NCBI GenBank assembly: GCA_014649355.1 | Contig: BMSW01000009.1 | Span: forward strand, 1 to 64,000 | Direction of reading: 5' to 3' | Origin: Streptomyces althioticus | GTDB lineage: Bacteria; Actinomycetota; Actinomycetes; Streptomycetales; Streptomycetaceae | DNA: 64,000 nucleotides | Part shown: piece by piece, positions 35,395-44,417 of the stretch | How positions within the stretch are numbered: the first letter of the stretch is position 1 | Layout: each line of letters opens with the position of its first letter | Program-made: the position numbers and the translations under genes | The notes under the pieces: generated by a model | The model's input: only the letters and a program-made list of their open reading frames with translations | The model's database searches: none | Told to the model about the DNA's origin: nothing

Positions 35395-36552
35395 ATGACC
35401 ACCGCACTCGACCGCCCCGCCCGTCAGTCCGCCGGACGGCAGCAGCGACTGCCGTCCGTCACCGTCACCGGCGTCCTCGACGTCGACGCGACCGGGAAGG
35501 GGTACCTGCGCGGCGCCGGCCTCGTGGCCGGGTCGTCGGACCCCGTCGTCTCCGCCGCCCTGGTGCGCCGGCACGGTCTGCGCAAGGGCGACCTGGTGGA
35601 GGGCGTCCTCGGCGACCGCCGGGCGCTCACCGACGTCGCCCGCGTCGACGGACGTACGCCCGCCTCGCTCGCGGGCCGTCCGCACTTCCGTGACCTGACC
35701 CCGGTCCACCCCCACCGCCGGCTGCGCCTCGAACACCGGGCGTCCGGGCTCGCGGGCCGGGTCGTCGACCTGCTGGCGCCGGTGGGCAAGGGGCAGCGCG
35801 GACTGCTCGTCGCGCCGCCGAAGACCGGCAAGACGGTGCTCGTCCAGCAGCTCGCGGCGGCCGTCGCGGGGAACCACCCCGAGTCCCGGCTGATGGTGGT
35901 GCTGCTCGACGAGCGCCCCGAAGAGGTCACCGACATGCGGCGCTCGGTGCACGGCGAGGTGTACTCCTCGACGTTCGACCGTCCCGCCAAGCAGCACATC
36001 GCGCTCGCCGAGCTGGTCGTGGAGCGGGCCAAGCGGCTCGCGGAGGCCGGCGAGGACGTGGTGATCCTGCTGGACTCGCTGACGCGGCTGTGCCGCGCGT
36101 ACAACAACGCGGCGGGCCCCGGCGGCCGCACCCTCAGCGGCGGCGTGGACGCCGGTGCGCTGACCGGCCCGAAGCGGTTCTTCGGCGCGGCACGCGAGAC
36201 GGAGGAGGGCGGTTCGCTGACGATCCTCGCCTCCGCGCTGGTGGACACCGGTTCGCGGGCGGACGAGTTCTTCTTCGAGGAGCTCAAGGGCACGGGCAAC
36301 ATGGAGCTGCGCCTGCACCGCGAGTCGGCGTCACGGCGACTGTTCCCGGCGGTGGACATCACCACCTCGGGCACGCGCCGCGAGGAACTCCTCTTCTCGC
36401 CGGAAGAGTTGACGGCCACCCAGGGCCTGCGCCGCGCCCTGACCTCCCGCGACTCGGCGACCGACCTGGAGACGCTGCTGACGCGCCTGCGGGAAACCCC
36501 GGACAACGCGACGTTCCTGCGTCAGGTCCGGCCCACGCTGCGCAACGGCTGA
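35395..36552 (+). CDS. Compact transcription termination factor Rho paralogue
   Basis: A 385-residue hexameric helicase-type protein. The N-terminal RNA-binding OB fold is visible (VTGVLDVDATGKGYLRGAG; RRHGLRKGDLVEG). The ATPase core has Walker A APPKTGKT, Walker B VVILLDSLTRLCRAYN, the R-loop EELKGTGNMELRLHRESAS and VDITTSGTRREELL. All catalytic and bicyclomycin-contact regions appear conserved. It lacks the long N-terminal insertion of the usual actinobacterial Rho (around 600-700 residues), so it is likely a second copy rather than the housekeeping one. AAGGA precedes the ATG. Role: RNA-dependent transcription termination, perhaps of a restricted gene set or as a spare. Confidence 0.88.
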   Translation: MTTALDRPARQSAGRQQRLPSVTVTGVLDVDATGKGYLRGAGLVAGSSDPVVSAALVRRHGLRKGDLVEGVLGDRRALTDVARVDGRTPASLAGRPHFRDLTPVHPHRRLRLEHRASGLAGRVVDLLAPVGKGQRGLLVAPPKTGKTVLVQQLAAAVAGNHPESRLMVVLLDERPEEVTDMRRSVHGEVYSSTFDRPAKQHIALAELVVERAKRLAEAGEDVVILLDSLTRLCRAYNNAAGPGGRTLSGGVDAGALTGPKRFFGAARETEEGGSLTILASALVDTGSRADEFFFEELKGTGNMELRLHRESASRRLFPAVDITTSGTRREELLFSPEELTATQGLRRALTSRDSATDLETLLTRLRETPDNATFLRQVRPTLRNG

Positions 36553-36566
36553 CGTCCGCCCGGCAG

Positions 36567-37097
36567 TTACAGCTGCTCCCCCGGCTCGGGCGCGTCCGGC
36601 GGGTGCACCCCGCCTCCGTCCTTGATGTCGTCCTCGCAGGTACGCCGGTCGTGGGTCGACTGGTCGTTGGGGACCAGCAGGACCGCGGCGACCCGTTCGG
36701 GGTGGTCGACCGCGAGGTACCCGTCGCCGGTGTCGGTGGTGTCCCAACCGAAGTCCATGTGTGCATAAACCGTCTGACAGCCCAGCACCACGCGGTCGTC
36801 GTCCACCGCGCAGGCGTCGACCGCGGGGCCGATCCCCCGCCCGGCTCCCTCGAAGCGGACGTCGAAGTGGATCTCGTCGCCTTCCTCGGGCACCTGCGGG
36901 TGAGGTTCGCGCTGCCAGCCGGTCACTTCGGCGGTGACGCCGACGGGCCGCTCGTCGGTGTCCACGATCTCCACCCGCACATCCGCCTCCCCGCGCTCCG
37001 CGGTCGAGTCGGTGCAGCTCCACAGAAGTCCGCAGCCGGACACACCGATCATGGCCAACAGCGAACCGGCTCCGGCGACTGTCCGTGCGACGACCAC
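36567..37097 (-). CDS. Putative lipoprotein
   Basis: A 176-residue protein with a short signal peptide ending in the lipobox VSGCG (Cys at about residue 22) followed by WSCTDSTAERGEADVRVEIV. The mature part is acidic and beta-rich, with four further Cys in two pairs (ACAVDDDRVVLGCQTVYAHM and RRTCEDD). Expected location is the outer face of the membrane. No family is recognised. It is convergent with the Rho paralogue (14 bases between stops). Confidence 0.75.
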   Translation of the reverse strand: MVVARTVAGAGSLLAMIGVSGCGLLWSCTDSTAERGEADVRVEIVDTDERPVGVTAEVTGWQREPHPQVPEEGDEIHFDVRFEGAGRGIGPAVDACAVDDDRVVLGCQTVYAHMDFGWDTTDTGDGYLAVDHPERVAAVLLVPNDQSTHDRRTCEDDIKDGGGVHPPDAPEPGEQL

Positions 37098-37174
37098 TCC
37101 GTGACCCCCCGTCAGGCGGAACGGGGAGTCTACGCCGCTCGGCGGCGCGGAGCGGCCCCTGCGACACTGCTCCG

Positions 37175-38107
37175 ATGACCAACGTGCCCGCCGCCGTACT
37201 GGATTCGTTGCAGGGCCTCGCGTTCGGCGACGCCTTCGGTGACCGCTGGTTCGGCATCCTGCGTCGCCAAGGGAGGGCAGCCCTCGACGCGCGGACGCCG
37301 CCCCCGGAACCGCTGTGGCGGTGGACCGACGACACCGCCCAGGCGGTCGTCCTCGTCCGGGAACTCGCCGAGGGCGGCGGCATCGTCGACCAGGACCGTC
37401 TGGCCCTGAGTTTCGCGGCGGCGTACGCCGAGGACACGCACCGCGGTTACGGCGCCTCGATGCATGACGTGCTGCGCCGGATCCAGGCCGGGGAGCCCTG
37501 GAACGAGGTCGTGGCCGGGCAGTTCGGCGGCCAGGGTTCCTGGGGCAACGGCGCGGCCATGCGCGCCGCCCCGTTGGGCGCCTGGCACAGCGGCGACCTG
37601 GATGAGGCCGCCGAGCAGGCCGCCCGTCAGAGCGCGGTGTCCCACCACCACCCGGAGGCGGTCACCGGCGCGGTGGCGGTCGCCCTGGCCGCGGCGCTGG
37701 CGGCCCGCAGCCGGGGCGGCCCCGCGCCGGCCCGGCCCGACTTCCTCCGGGCGGTCGCGGAACGGCTTCCCGACAGCGACGTCCGTTCGGGGGTGCGGAT
37801 CGCGGCCCGGATGCCGGAGCACACGTCGGTGCGGCACGCCGCGGAGGTCCTCGGCTCCGGCTACCGGATGTCGGGGCCCGACACCGTCCCCTACGCGCTG
37901 TGGTGCGCGGCGGGGCACCTCGACGACCTGCACGAAACCCTGTGGGTCACGGTCGGCGGGCGCGGCGACATCGACACCACCTGTGCCGTCGCGGGAGGCG
38001 TCGTCGCGGCCCGCACCGGCGTCGACGGCCTTCCGCCCGCGTGGCACACGGCGCGCGAACCGCTGCCGCCGCTCGACACCCGCGAGGGTGAGCACGCGTC
38101 CTCCTAG
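37175..38107 (+). CDS. ADP-ribosylglycohydrolase family protein
   Basis: A 310-residue all-helical hydrolase that removes ADP-ribose from proteins or small molecules. Two-magnesium site motifs are present: FGDAFGDRW, WTDDTAQAVVL, GSWGNGAAMRAAPLGAW and VGGRGDIDTTCAVAGGVVAA. The usual GGDTDT is altered to GGRGDIDTT, but the metal-binding Asp residues are kept. Start ATG 37175. It overlaps the convergent 2H phosphoesterase gene by four bases at its stop. The substrate (arginine-, serine- or nucleic-acid-linked ADP-ribose) cannot be told. Confidence 0.88.
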   Translation: MTNVPAAVLDSLQGLAFGDAFGDRWFGILRRQGRAALDARTPPPEPLWRWTDDTAQAVVLVRELAEGGGIVDQDRLALSFAAAYAEDTHRGYGASMHDVLRRIQAGEPWNEVVAGQFGGQGSWGNGAAMRAAPLGAWHSGDLDEAAEQAARQSAVSHHHPEAVTGAVAVALAAALAARSRGGPAPARPDFLRAVAERLPDSDVRSGVRIAARMPEHTSVRHAAEVLGSGYRMSGPDTVPYALWCAAGHLDDLHETLWVTVGGRGDIDTTCAVAGGVVAARTGVDGLPPAWHTAREPLPPLDTREGEHASS

Positions 38108-38643
38108 AGCCTCGGCGAGAGGATCTCCAGCGTCCCCGTCTCCGTGTCGAAGCTGCGCAACGTGGTGAGGCGGGCCGACAGCGGGGGCGGGGGGAGGAGT
38201 TCCGGGATGCGGCGGCCGGTGAAGGCGCCGGGGCGGCGGGTGCGGCCGAGGGTGACGTGAGGGCTCCAGTTGTCCGGCGCGTGCAGGGGGTTGAGGCTCT
38301 CGGGGCGGTTGTCCGAGGTCACCGCGTCCCACACCCTCCGGTGCAGGTCGGCCAGCGTGGCGTCGAGCTCCAGCGACCAGGCCAGAACGGACGTGGGCCG
38401 CTCGAAGCGGATCAGGCCCACGAAGCGCACCGGCAGGGGCAACGCGGCTGCCGCCTCGGCCAGTTCCCACCGGATCGGGGCCGTCAGCTCGGGGCAGGCG
38501 GCCAGCGTGAGGTGCGGGCGGTTGGTCGGTGAGCGGTGCCGCGCCTGACTCGGCAGCCCGGCGTCCGCCAGCCGCCGCCAGGCCTCCTGCACCGTCGACT
38601 CCGCCGCCTCGTCCAACAACAGTTCCACTGTGCGCACCGCCAA
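38104..38643 (-). CDS. 2H phosphoesterase (2'-5' RNA ligase/LigT family)
   Basis: A 179-residue protein with the two HxTx motifs of the family, RPHLTLAAC at about residues 43-51 and SPHVTLGRTRR at about 130-140, spaced as in LigT/ThpR. These enzymes open 2',3'-cyclic phosphates or join 2'-5' RNA ends. It is convergent with the ADP-ribosylglycohydrolase gene with overlapping stops. Some 2H enzymes act on ADP-ribose cyclic phosphate, so a metabolic link is possible but unproven. Confidence 0.85.
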   Translation of the reverse strand: MAVRTVELLLDEAAESTVQEAWRRLADAGLPSQARHRSPTNRPHLTLAACPELTAPIRWELAEAAAALPLPVRFVGLIRFERPTSVLAWSLELDATLADLHRRVWDAVTSDNRPESLNPLHAPDNWSPHVTLGRTRRPGAFTGRRIPELLPPPPLSARLTTLRSFDTETGTLEILSPRL

Positions 38644-38745
38644 AGCCTACGTGTGCGCCGGTGCGCCCCCTCCCGCATCGAACAGCGCGTTGCGGGTGGG
38701 TCAACGTCGGCGGTATCCGTCCCGTCCGCCCCTTCAATGGCAGGC

Positions 38746-39255
38746 ATGGTGCGCACATCGACAACCTCCCTCGCCCTCGCCGCCGTTGCCGCGGCCGTGC
38801 TCTCGCTCGCTTCCTGCTCCTCCGGTGACGGTGACGGTGCCGATGGACGTGCGGGCCGGACCGCGGGCGGGAGCGGCGCCTCCGCCTCCGCGTCCGGCAC
38901 GCCCACGTCCTCCCCCTCCCCCTCGCCCTCCCCCACCGGCCCCTGCGCCGACGGCTCGTGCGAGGTCACCGTCGCCGCCGGGGACGTCGTCGAGGTTCCC
39001 GCGTCGTACGGGCTCGGGCCCATCGAGGTCACCGCGGTCGGTGGGGACGACGTCGAGATGGTCGCCCCGGTCCACGGGTCGGGATACAGCATCGCCGGAT
39101 GCTCCGGTGGCGGCGGCGTCACGTCGCAGGGCGGCGGGGGTGTGCGGCTGCGGTGCGGCACGGGGCCCGCCGCGACCCTCAACGACGTCATGCGCCTCAC
39201 CGTCGTCGAGGTGCACGGCAGGACCGCCGCGCTCCGTATCGCGCCGGTTTCCTGA
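38746..39255 (+). CDS. Secreted lipoprotein of unknown function
   Basis: About 169 residues from ATG 38746 (ATG 38737 also in frame). The signal peptide MVRTSTTSLALAAVAAAVLS ends at the lipobox LASC. A Gly/Ala/Ser/Pro linker spans about residues 24-58. The mature domain is small and beta-rich with four Cys (PCADGSCEVTVAAGDVVEVP, AGCSGGGG, LRCGTG) and could form disulfides. No catalytic motif is seen. It lies alone between the 2H enzyme and the SpoIIE phosphatase. Confidence 0.75.
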   Translation: MVRTSTTSLALAAVAAAVLSLASCSSGDGDGADGRAGRTAGGSGASASASGTPTSSPSPSPSPTGPCADGSCEVTVAAGDVVEVPASYGLGPIEVTAVGGDDVEMVAPVHGSGYSIAGCSGGGGVTSQGGGGVRLRCGTGPAATLNDVMRLTVVEVHGRTAALRIAPVS

Positions 39256-39484
39256 GCGGGCGGCGGGACGCGGACCTCGACGAGGCCGTCGGCGAGCGGG
39301 CCGGGGGCGCCCGCGCGGCATGCCGATGGCCTACCAATAGGAGAAATGCCCGCTTTGCGCGTGTCATGCTGTGGTTTTGTTCGATCACGGGCGTGTCGGG
39401 AGGCCGGGTGTACCCCTCGCGTGGAGGGCTGGACGGGCGGAGCAGCCGGGGCCGGCGTGCGGCTGCCGAAGGGGTGACGCCGAG

Positions 39485-40915
39485 GTGGACGCGTTGAACG
39501 AGCAGGACGCACGGGACGAGGGGGACCGGGAGGGCGCCGGTTCCGCCCCGGAGCCACCCCAGCCGTTCGAGCCACCCCGGGTCCCCGACCTCCGGCTCCA
39601 TCTCGACAGCGAGCTGGAACGGATCGGCACCCAGCTGCGGGCCCTGGCCGACGCCAAGGACCGGCTGCAGGGGCTGCTCGACGCCGTCCTCGCGATCAGC
39701 GGCGAGCTGGACCTGTCCGCCGTGCTGCGGCGGATCGTCACCACCGCGATGGACCTGGTCGGCGCCCGCTACGGCGCCCTGGGCGTGCTCCACGAGTCCG
39801 GTGAGTACCTGAAGGAGTTCATCACCGCCGGGCTGAGCGAGGAGGAGCGCGCCGCGCTCGCCGGGATCCCCTTCCCGCACGGCCGCGGTGTGCTCGGCCT
39901 GCTGATCCAGGACCCCGAGCCGCTGCGCGTCGAGAACATCCCCGGGCACCCCTCCTCCGCCGGTTTCCCGCCGGGCCATCCCCCGATGCGGACGCTCCTC
40001 GGCGTGGCCATCAGCGTCCGCGGCGAGATCTACGGCGACCTGTACCTCTCGGAGCGGTACGACGGCCGGCCGTTCGACCGGGAGGACGAGGACGTCGTCG
40101 TCTCCCTGGCCGGCGCGGCCGGCATCGCCATCGAGAACGCGCGCCTGTTCGGGCAGGTACGGGAGAGCGCCGAGCGTTTCCAGCGGCTGCTGCTGCCCGC
40201 CCTCCCCGACCTGAGCCCCTTCGAGGCGGCCACCGTGTACCGGCCGGCCACGCAGCCCAGCCGGCTCGGCGGCGACTGGTACGACGCGATGGTGCTGCCC
40301 GACGACTCGGTCGGCGTGGTCATCGGGGACGTCGGCGGCCACGACCTGGACGCGGCCGCCGCCATGGCCCGGATCCACAGCATGCTGCGCGCGCTGCTCT
40401 ACGACCGCCGCACCCCGCCCAGCGAGGTCCTCGTCCAGCTGGACCGCACCCTGCAGGCCACCGCGGACATCCCGGTCACCACGGTCTGTCTGGCCCGGAT
40501 CGAGCCGCACGAGACCGGCTGGGTGCTGCGCTGGAGCACCGCGGGGCACTTCCCCCCGCTGTTGATCACCCCGGATCTGGAGACGGAGTACCTGGACGCC
40601 GAGCCGGGTGTGCCGCTCGCGGTGAGCACCGGCATCGCGCGCCCCGACCACACGCACGAGCTGCCCGCGGGCTCGATCCTGCTGTTCTTCACCGACGGGC
40701 TGGTCGAGCACCACGCGCACTCCATCGACGAGGGCCTGACCGCCCTGGCGGACCTCGCCGCCACCCACGCGGAGCGTCCGCTGAAGGAGTTCGTGCGGGC
40801 GCTGGCGGAACACCACCCGAGCGACGGCCAGGACGACATGGCGCTGCTCGCGCTGCGGATCCCGGCCAGTACGCGCTGTCCGGAGCCGGGCCCGCCGGGG
40901 GATCCGGCCGTCTGA
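39485..40915 (+). CDS. GAF-domain PP2C/SpoIIE-type serine phosphatase
   Basis: About 476 residues from GTG 39485, with AAGGGG ten bases upstream. A short coiled segment (LDSELERIGTQLRALADAKD) leads to a GAF domain at about 75-225 (MDLVGARYGALGVLHESGEY; GVAISVRGEIYGDLYLSERY). The SpoIIE phosphatase domain spans about 240-460 with metal sites GGDWYDAM, VIGDVGGHDLDAAAAMARIH, FFTDGLVE and DDMALLAL. Such proteins dephosphorylate anti-anti-sigma factors in Streptomyces stress pathways. No membrane segment or kinase domain is present, so it is probably a cytoplasmic sensor. No sigma-factor partner lies nearby. Confidence 0.88.
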   Translation: MDALNEQDARDEGDREGAGSAPEPPQPFEPPRVPDLRLHLDSELERIGTQLRALADAKDRLQGLLDAVLAISGELDLSAVLRRIVTTAMDLVGARYGALGVLHESGEYLKEFITAGLSEEERAALAGIPFPHGRGVLGLLIQDPEPLRVENIPGHPSSAGFPPGHPPMRTLLGVAISVRGEIYGDLYLSERYDGRPFDREDEDVVVSLAGAAGIAIENARLFGQVRESAERFQRLLLPALPDLSPFEAATVYRPATQPSRLGGDWYDAMVLPDDSVGVVIGDVGGHDLDAAAAMARIHSMLRALLYDRRTPPSEVLVQLDRTLQATADIPVTTVCLARIEPHETGWVLRWSTAGHFPPLLITPDLETEYLDAEPGVPLAVSTGIARPDHTHELPAGSILLFFTDGLVEHHAHSIDEGLTALADLAATHAERPLKEFVRALAEHHPSDGQDDMALLALRIPASTRCPEPGPPGDPAV

Positions 40916-40932
40916 GCGGAGCCCCGGGGGCC

Positions 40933-42465
40933 TCAGGTGCGGCGGAGCGCCCCGTTGCGGCGCAGGCGCCGGATGACCGCGCGCAGCTCCGGCGACTGCG
41001 GTGTCCGCGCGGCCCGCTCGGCGCCGGGGGCGGTCCACAGGGCGAGCTCACGGTCGCGGGGACCGTGCACGACGTGCGGGGCGCCGTCGCCGTACACCTG
41101 GACCGGGTGGTGCGGGCCCCACGGCTCCCAGCCGGGGGTGCCGTCGGTGACGAACCGTACCCACGCCCCGTGCATGGCGTCCGCCAGCTCCTGCGGGGCG
41201 CCCTCGCCGGCGAGCTTGCGGGCGTCGGGGCTGTCGCCGCTGTCGAAGACGAAGCCCAGTTCCAGGGCGTGGCAGGCGCCCATGCCGGGGCAGTCGGAGG
41301 GCCAGGCGAACTCGTAGACGTACGAGGGTTCGGCGCGGCCGTCGGACAGCCGGTGCAGAGGGTTGCGCAGCAGGTGGTCGGTGACCATCTGGCCGACGGT
41401 CTCGGCGGTGCCGGCGCCGGGGCGCAGGGCGCGGTAGCCGCGCGGGACCTCGCTGCCGCAGCGGCAGCGGGCCATCGCGCCCGCGAGGGCGACCGGGCCG
41501 AGACGGTCGATGCGTTCGGTCAGGCCGCCGGGGACCAGCCAGAGCCGGTACTCGTCGCGGGTCCAGCCGGTCATCAGGGTGACGCCGGGGGCCGCGCCGT
41601 CGGTGAGGGCGTCCAGGGGGTCGCGCGGGACGAGGTCGCCGTCGACGACGATGCCGAAGGCGGGGCCGCCGAGCAGCGGACTGCCGAGCCGGCCGACGTC
41701 GGCCTGGGCGCGCAGCAGCCGCTCGCGGCCGACGGCGGCGAAGGCCTCGGCGGTGGCGGGCACCTTGAGGCGGGCGGCCATCCGGCGGACCATGCGCCGC
41801 ACCTTGTCCCGCTCCGTGGACTCGGGCGGTCCGCTCTGCAGGACGGCCCGCCGTATCAGGCCCTGGGACTGCGGTGCGGCGACGAGTGCCCCCGCGCTGA
41901 TCGCTCCGGCGGACTGGCCGGCCAGGGTGACCCGGCCGGGGTCGCCGCCGAACGCGGCTATGTTCTCGTGCACCCATCGCAGCGCGGCGAGTTGGTCGCG
42001 CAGCCCGGGGTTGGCGGGGGCGTCCGGGAAGAGGCCGTAGCCCTCCACGCCGAGGCGGTAGTTCAGGGAGACGAAGACGACGCCGTCACGGGCGAAGGTG
42101 CTGCCGTCGTACACCGGGACCGCGGAGGAACCCCTGGTCAGCGCGCCGCCGTGCAGCCACACCAGGACGGGCAGCCGGACGCCCGGGGACGGGTCGGGGG
42201 TCCAGACGTTCAGGTTGAGACAGTCGTCGCCGTCGATGTCGGGGTCGGAGAGGTACGCGGCGAAGGCGGGACTGTACGGCGGTTTCGGCGCGGTGGGGCC
42301 GAACGCGCCGGCGTCCCGCACTCCGTCCCACGGCTCCGGCGGCACGGGCGGCCGGAAGCGGCGCGGCCCGAACGGGGGCGCGGCGTAGGGGATGCCGCGG
42401 AACACGGCGACCGTCTTCTCCCACCGCCCCCGCACGGCGCCGTACGCCGTCGTGACCTGGGGCAT
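40933..42465 (-). CDS. Type-B carboxylesterase
   Basis: A 510-residue alpha/beta-hydrolase. The nucleophile elbow GQSAGAISAG, the oxyanion segment LVWLHGGALTRG, and the late HALELGFVFDS region with the catalytic His fit the family. DDCLNLNVWTPDP is the usual type-B signature. The start ATG 42465 has GGGAG eight bases upstream; ATG 42489 is in frame. No signal peptide is visible, so it is probably cytoplasmic. The substrate is unknown; relatives hydrolyse p-nitrobenzyl and other aryl or alkyl esters. It is convergent with the phosphatase gene. Confidence 0.88.
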   Translation of the reverse strand: MPQVTTAYGAVRGRWEKTVAVFRGIPYAAPPFGPRRFRPPVPPEPWDGVRDAGAFGPTAPKPPYSPAFAAYLSDPDIDGDDCLNLNVWTPDPSPGVRLPVLVWLHGGALTRGSSAVPVYDGSTFARDGVVFVSLNYRLGVEGYGLFPDAPANPGLRDQLAALRWVHENIAAFGGDPGRVTLAGQSAGAISAGALVAAPQSQGLIRRAVLQSGPPESTERDKVRRMVRRMAARLKVPATAEAFAAVGRERLLRAQADVGRLGSPLLGGPAFGIVVDGDLVPRDPLDALTDGAAPGVTLMTGWTRDEYRLWLVPGGLTERIDRLGPVALAGAMARCRCGSEVPRGYRALRPGAGTAETVGQMVTDHLLRNPLHRLSDGRAEPSYVYEFAWPSDCPGMGACHALELGFVFDSGDSPDARKLAGEGAPQELADAMHGAWVRFVTDGTPGWEPWGPHHPVQVYGDGAPHVVHGPRDRELALWTAPGAERAARTPQSPELRAVIRRLRRNGALRRT

Positions 42466-42731
42466 CGCCCGCTCTCCCGCTGCCGTCATACGCCCACCAC
42501 CCGAACCCGTCGGTAACAACAAGAGCATCACACCGTCCCCCGCTATTCCTCCCGGGACGGCCCGCCCTCACGGCCGCATGCCGGGGTTCTTCCCGTCCCG
42601 CGGCCGTGAATCGCCGGCGGGGAGGGCCTCCCGCCGGGCGGGAGAGGCCGGGGGCCGTTGGGCCGAACGGGGCACGCGCGGGCGGCGGGACGACCCGGTG
42701 GGGTGCGCGCGCACAGCGCCGTGGCGGGAGG

Positions 42732-43379
42732 TCAGCGGTCCGTGGCCCAGGTGATCCCGCCGCGCAGATGGGCGAGGAAGAGCGGGTCTTCATAGGCCTC
42801 GACGGTGTGGCCGAGCGCCGTGTAGAAGACGCGGCCCTCGCCCTGCGTACGGCACCAGGCCAGCGGGTGGTCGTCGCCCATGGCGCCGCCGTCGTACGAC
42901 GACTCGTCGGCGGAGAGCAGGACGCGCACGGAGGGCCGCGGGCTGGTCCGGAAGTCGTACCACTCGTCGGTCACCTCCCAGACGGGAGGCAGGTGACGGG
43001 TCGCCGGGTGGTCGTGGTCCTCGACGAGGGCGCGGCCGGGCTGCACCGGGGGGTGGCCGGCGAAGCGGGCGCCGAGGAGCTCGCCGTAGTACGGCCAGCC
43101 GTACTCCGTGCAGGCCGCCGCGTGCACGCCGACGAAGCCGCCGCCGCCCTCGACGTAGGCCGCGAGCCGCTCGCGCCCGGCCGGGGTGAGCACGTCGCCG
43201 CTGGTGGAGAGGAACACGACCGCCGCGTACCGGTCGAGCGGCTCCTCCAGCGCCGCCGGATCCTCACGGGCGTGGACCTCGAAACCGCCGAGGGCACGCA
43301 GGGCGGCGATGCCGGCCGGAATGGACTCGTGCCGGTAGTCGGTTGTGCGGGTGTGGACGAGGAGCGCGGGGTCGGCCAT
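42732..43379 (-). CDS. ThuA-like protein
   Basis: A 215-residue protein with the glutamine-amidotransferase-like fold of the ThuA family: HTRTTDYRHESIPAGIAALR, AVVFLSTSGDVLTPAGRERL, GGGGFVGVHAAACTEYGWPY, HPATRHLPPVWEVTDEWYDF and GRVFYTALGHTVEAYEDPLF. ThuA proteins take part in disaccharide (trehalose) use in rhizobia, but most have no proven activity. It is divergent from the LysR gene by about 100 bases, which may regulate it. Confidence 0.86.
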   Translation of the reverse strand: MADPALLVHTRTTDYRHESIPAGIAALRALGGFEVHAREDPAALEEPLDRYAAVVFLSTSGDVLTPAGRERLAAYVEGGGGFVGVHAAACTEYGWPYYGELLGARFAGHPPVQPGRALVEDHDHPATRHLPPVWEVTDEWYDFRTSPRPSVRVLLSADESSYDGGAMGDDHPLAWCRTQGEGRVFYTALGHTVEAYEDPLFLAHLRGGITWATDR

Positions 43380-43480
43380 GCGCGGGAGCCTACGCGCGCG
43401 TGCGCGGCCCCCGGCCGCGGGGCCCCACGCCTACGACGGCGGTCAGCGCGCCGCACCGGGAGAAGGGGACGCCGGAGCCG

Positions 43481-44389
43481 ATGAGCCTGCGCCAGTACGA
43501 GTACGCCCTGGCCGTCGCCGAGGAGGGCTCGGTGACCGCGGCCGCCGAACGGCTGCGCGTGGCCCAGCCGTCGGTGTCCCAGCAGATCCGCGGCCTCGAG
43601 CGGGAGCTCGGGGTGCGGCTGTTCGCCCGCACGCCGACCGGGCTGGTGCCCACCACGGTCGGCCGGACGTTCCTGCGGGAGGCGGAGGTCGCCGTGACCG
43701 CGTCCCGCCGGGCGCGGGCTACCGCGCGGGCCGGCGCCGAGGACCTGGCGGGCGAGCTGGTGGTCGCCGTGCAGATGGGCTTCGGGACCCGCCAGTTGCC
43801 CCGCGCCCTGGGCGAACTGCGGCGCCGCTACCCCCGGTTGGAGATCACCGTCTTCGAGGAGCCCAGCGTCGCCGAGCTGGACCGGCTGTGCCGCCGGGGG
43901 GCGCTGGACTTCGCACTGATGGCGGCCTGCGACCGCACCCCGTCCGACGCCCACCGCCTCGGCGACGAGGAGTTGGTCGTGGTGCTCGGCGAGGGGCACC
44001 CGCGACTGGCATCGGAGCGGGTCGAGCTGGCCGAACTGAAGGGTGAGCCGTGGGTGCGGTTCGACCGGGACAGCACGCTCGACGCCGTCCTGGTGGAGGT
44101 GGTCCGGGACCACGGGCTGACACCGGCCACCGCCGCCCGGGTGTCCCAGGCGACGACGGCCGTGCGCTGGGCCGCCGAGGGGCTGGGCGTGACGCTGCTG
44201 CCCGCGTCGGCGGTGCCGCCCGGTCACGAGCACGTCGTACGCCCGGTGCATCCGGCCCTCCACCGGCCGGTCATCGCCGTGCTCCGGCAGGACGCGGGAC
44301 CGGCGGAAAGGACGCTGCTCGACCTTCTGCGGAACGAGGAATGGCCTCGGTCCGCCCCGGAAACCGTGTCCGTTTCCCGGAATTCCTGA
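43481..44389 (+). CDS. LysR family transcriptional regulator
   Basis: A 302-residue protein with the winged helix-turn-helix at residues 1-65 (EGSVTAAAERLRVAQPSVSQ, QIRGLERELGVRLFARTPTG) and a periplasmic-binding-protein-like effector domain from about 90 (LVVAVQMGFGTRQLPRALGE). ATG 43481 is preceded by GGAG. It is divergent from the ThuA-like gene and convergent with a short-chain dehydrogenase. LysR proteins often control the divergent neighbour, so the ThuA-like gene is the best target guess. The effector is unknown. Confidence 0.88.
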   Translation: MSLRQYEYALAVAEEGSVTAAAERLRVAQPSVSQQIRGLERELGVRLFARTPTGLVPTTVGRTFLREAEVAVTASRRARATARAGAEDLAGELVVAVQMGFGTRQLPRALGELRRRYPRLEITVFEEPSVAELDRLCRRGALDFALMAACDRTPSDAHRLGDEELVVVLGEGHPRLASERVELAELKGEPWVRFDRDSTLDAVLVEVVRDHGLTPATAARVSQATTAVRWAAEGLGVTLLPASAVPPGHEHVVRPVHPALHRPVIAVLRQDAGPAERTLLDLLRNEEWPRSAPETVSVSRNS

Positions 44390-44417
44390 CGCGGCCGACC
44401 GCGGACCCGCCGCGCAT

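Noticed and set aside
35141..35398. 85-codon ORF in the Rho leader overlapping the Rho start as ATGA
   Set aside because: Composition looks non-coding and there is no ribosome site; kept only as a possible uORF in the leader entry.
42466..42731. GC-rich inverted repeats between the esterase and ThuA-like genes
   Set aside because: Several short imperfect hairpins are possible, as in any such GC-rich spacer; none stands out enough to call a terminator.
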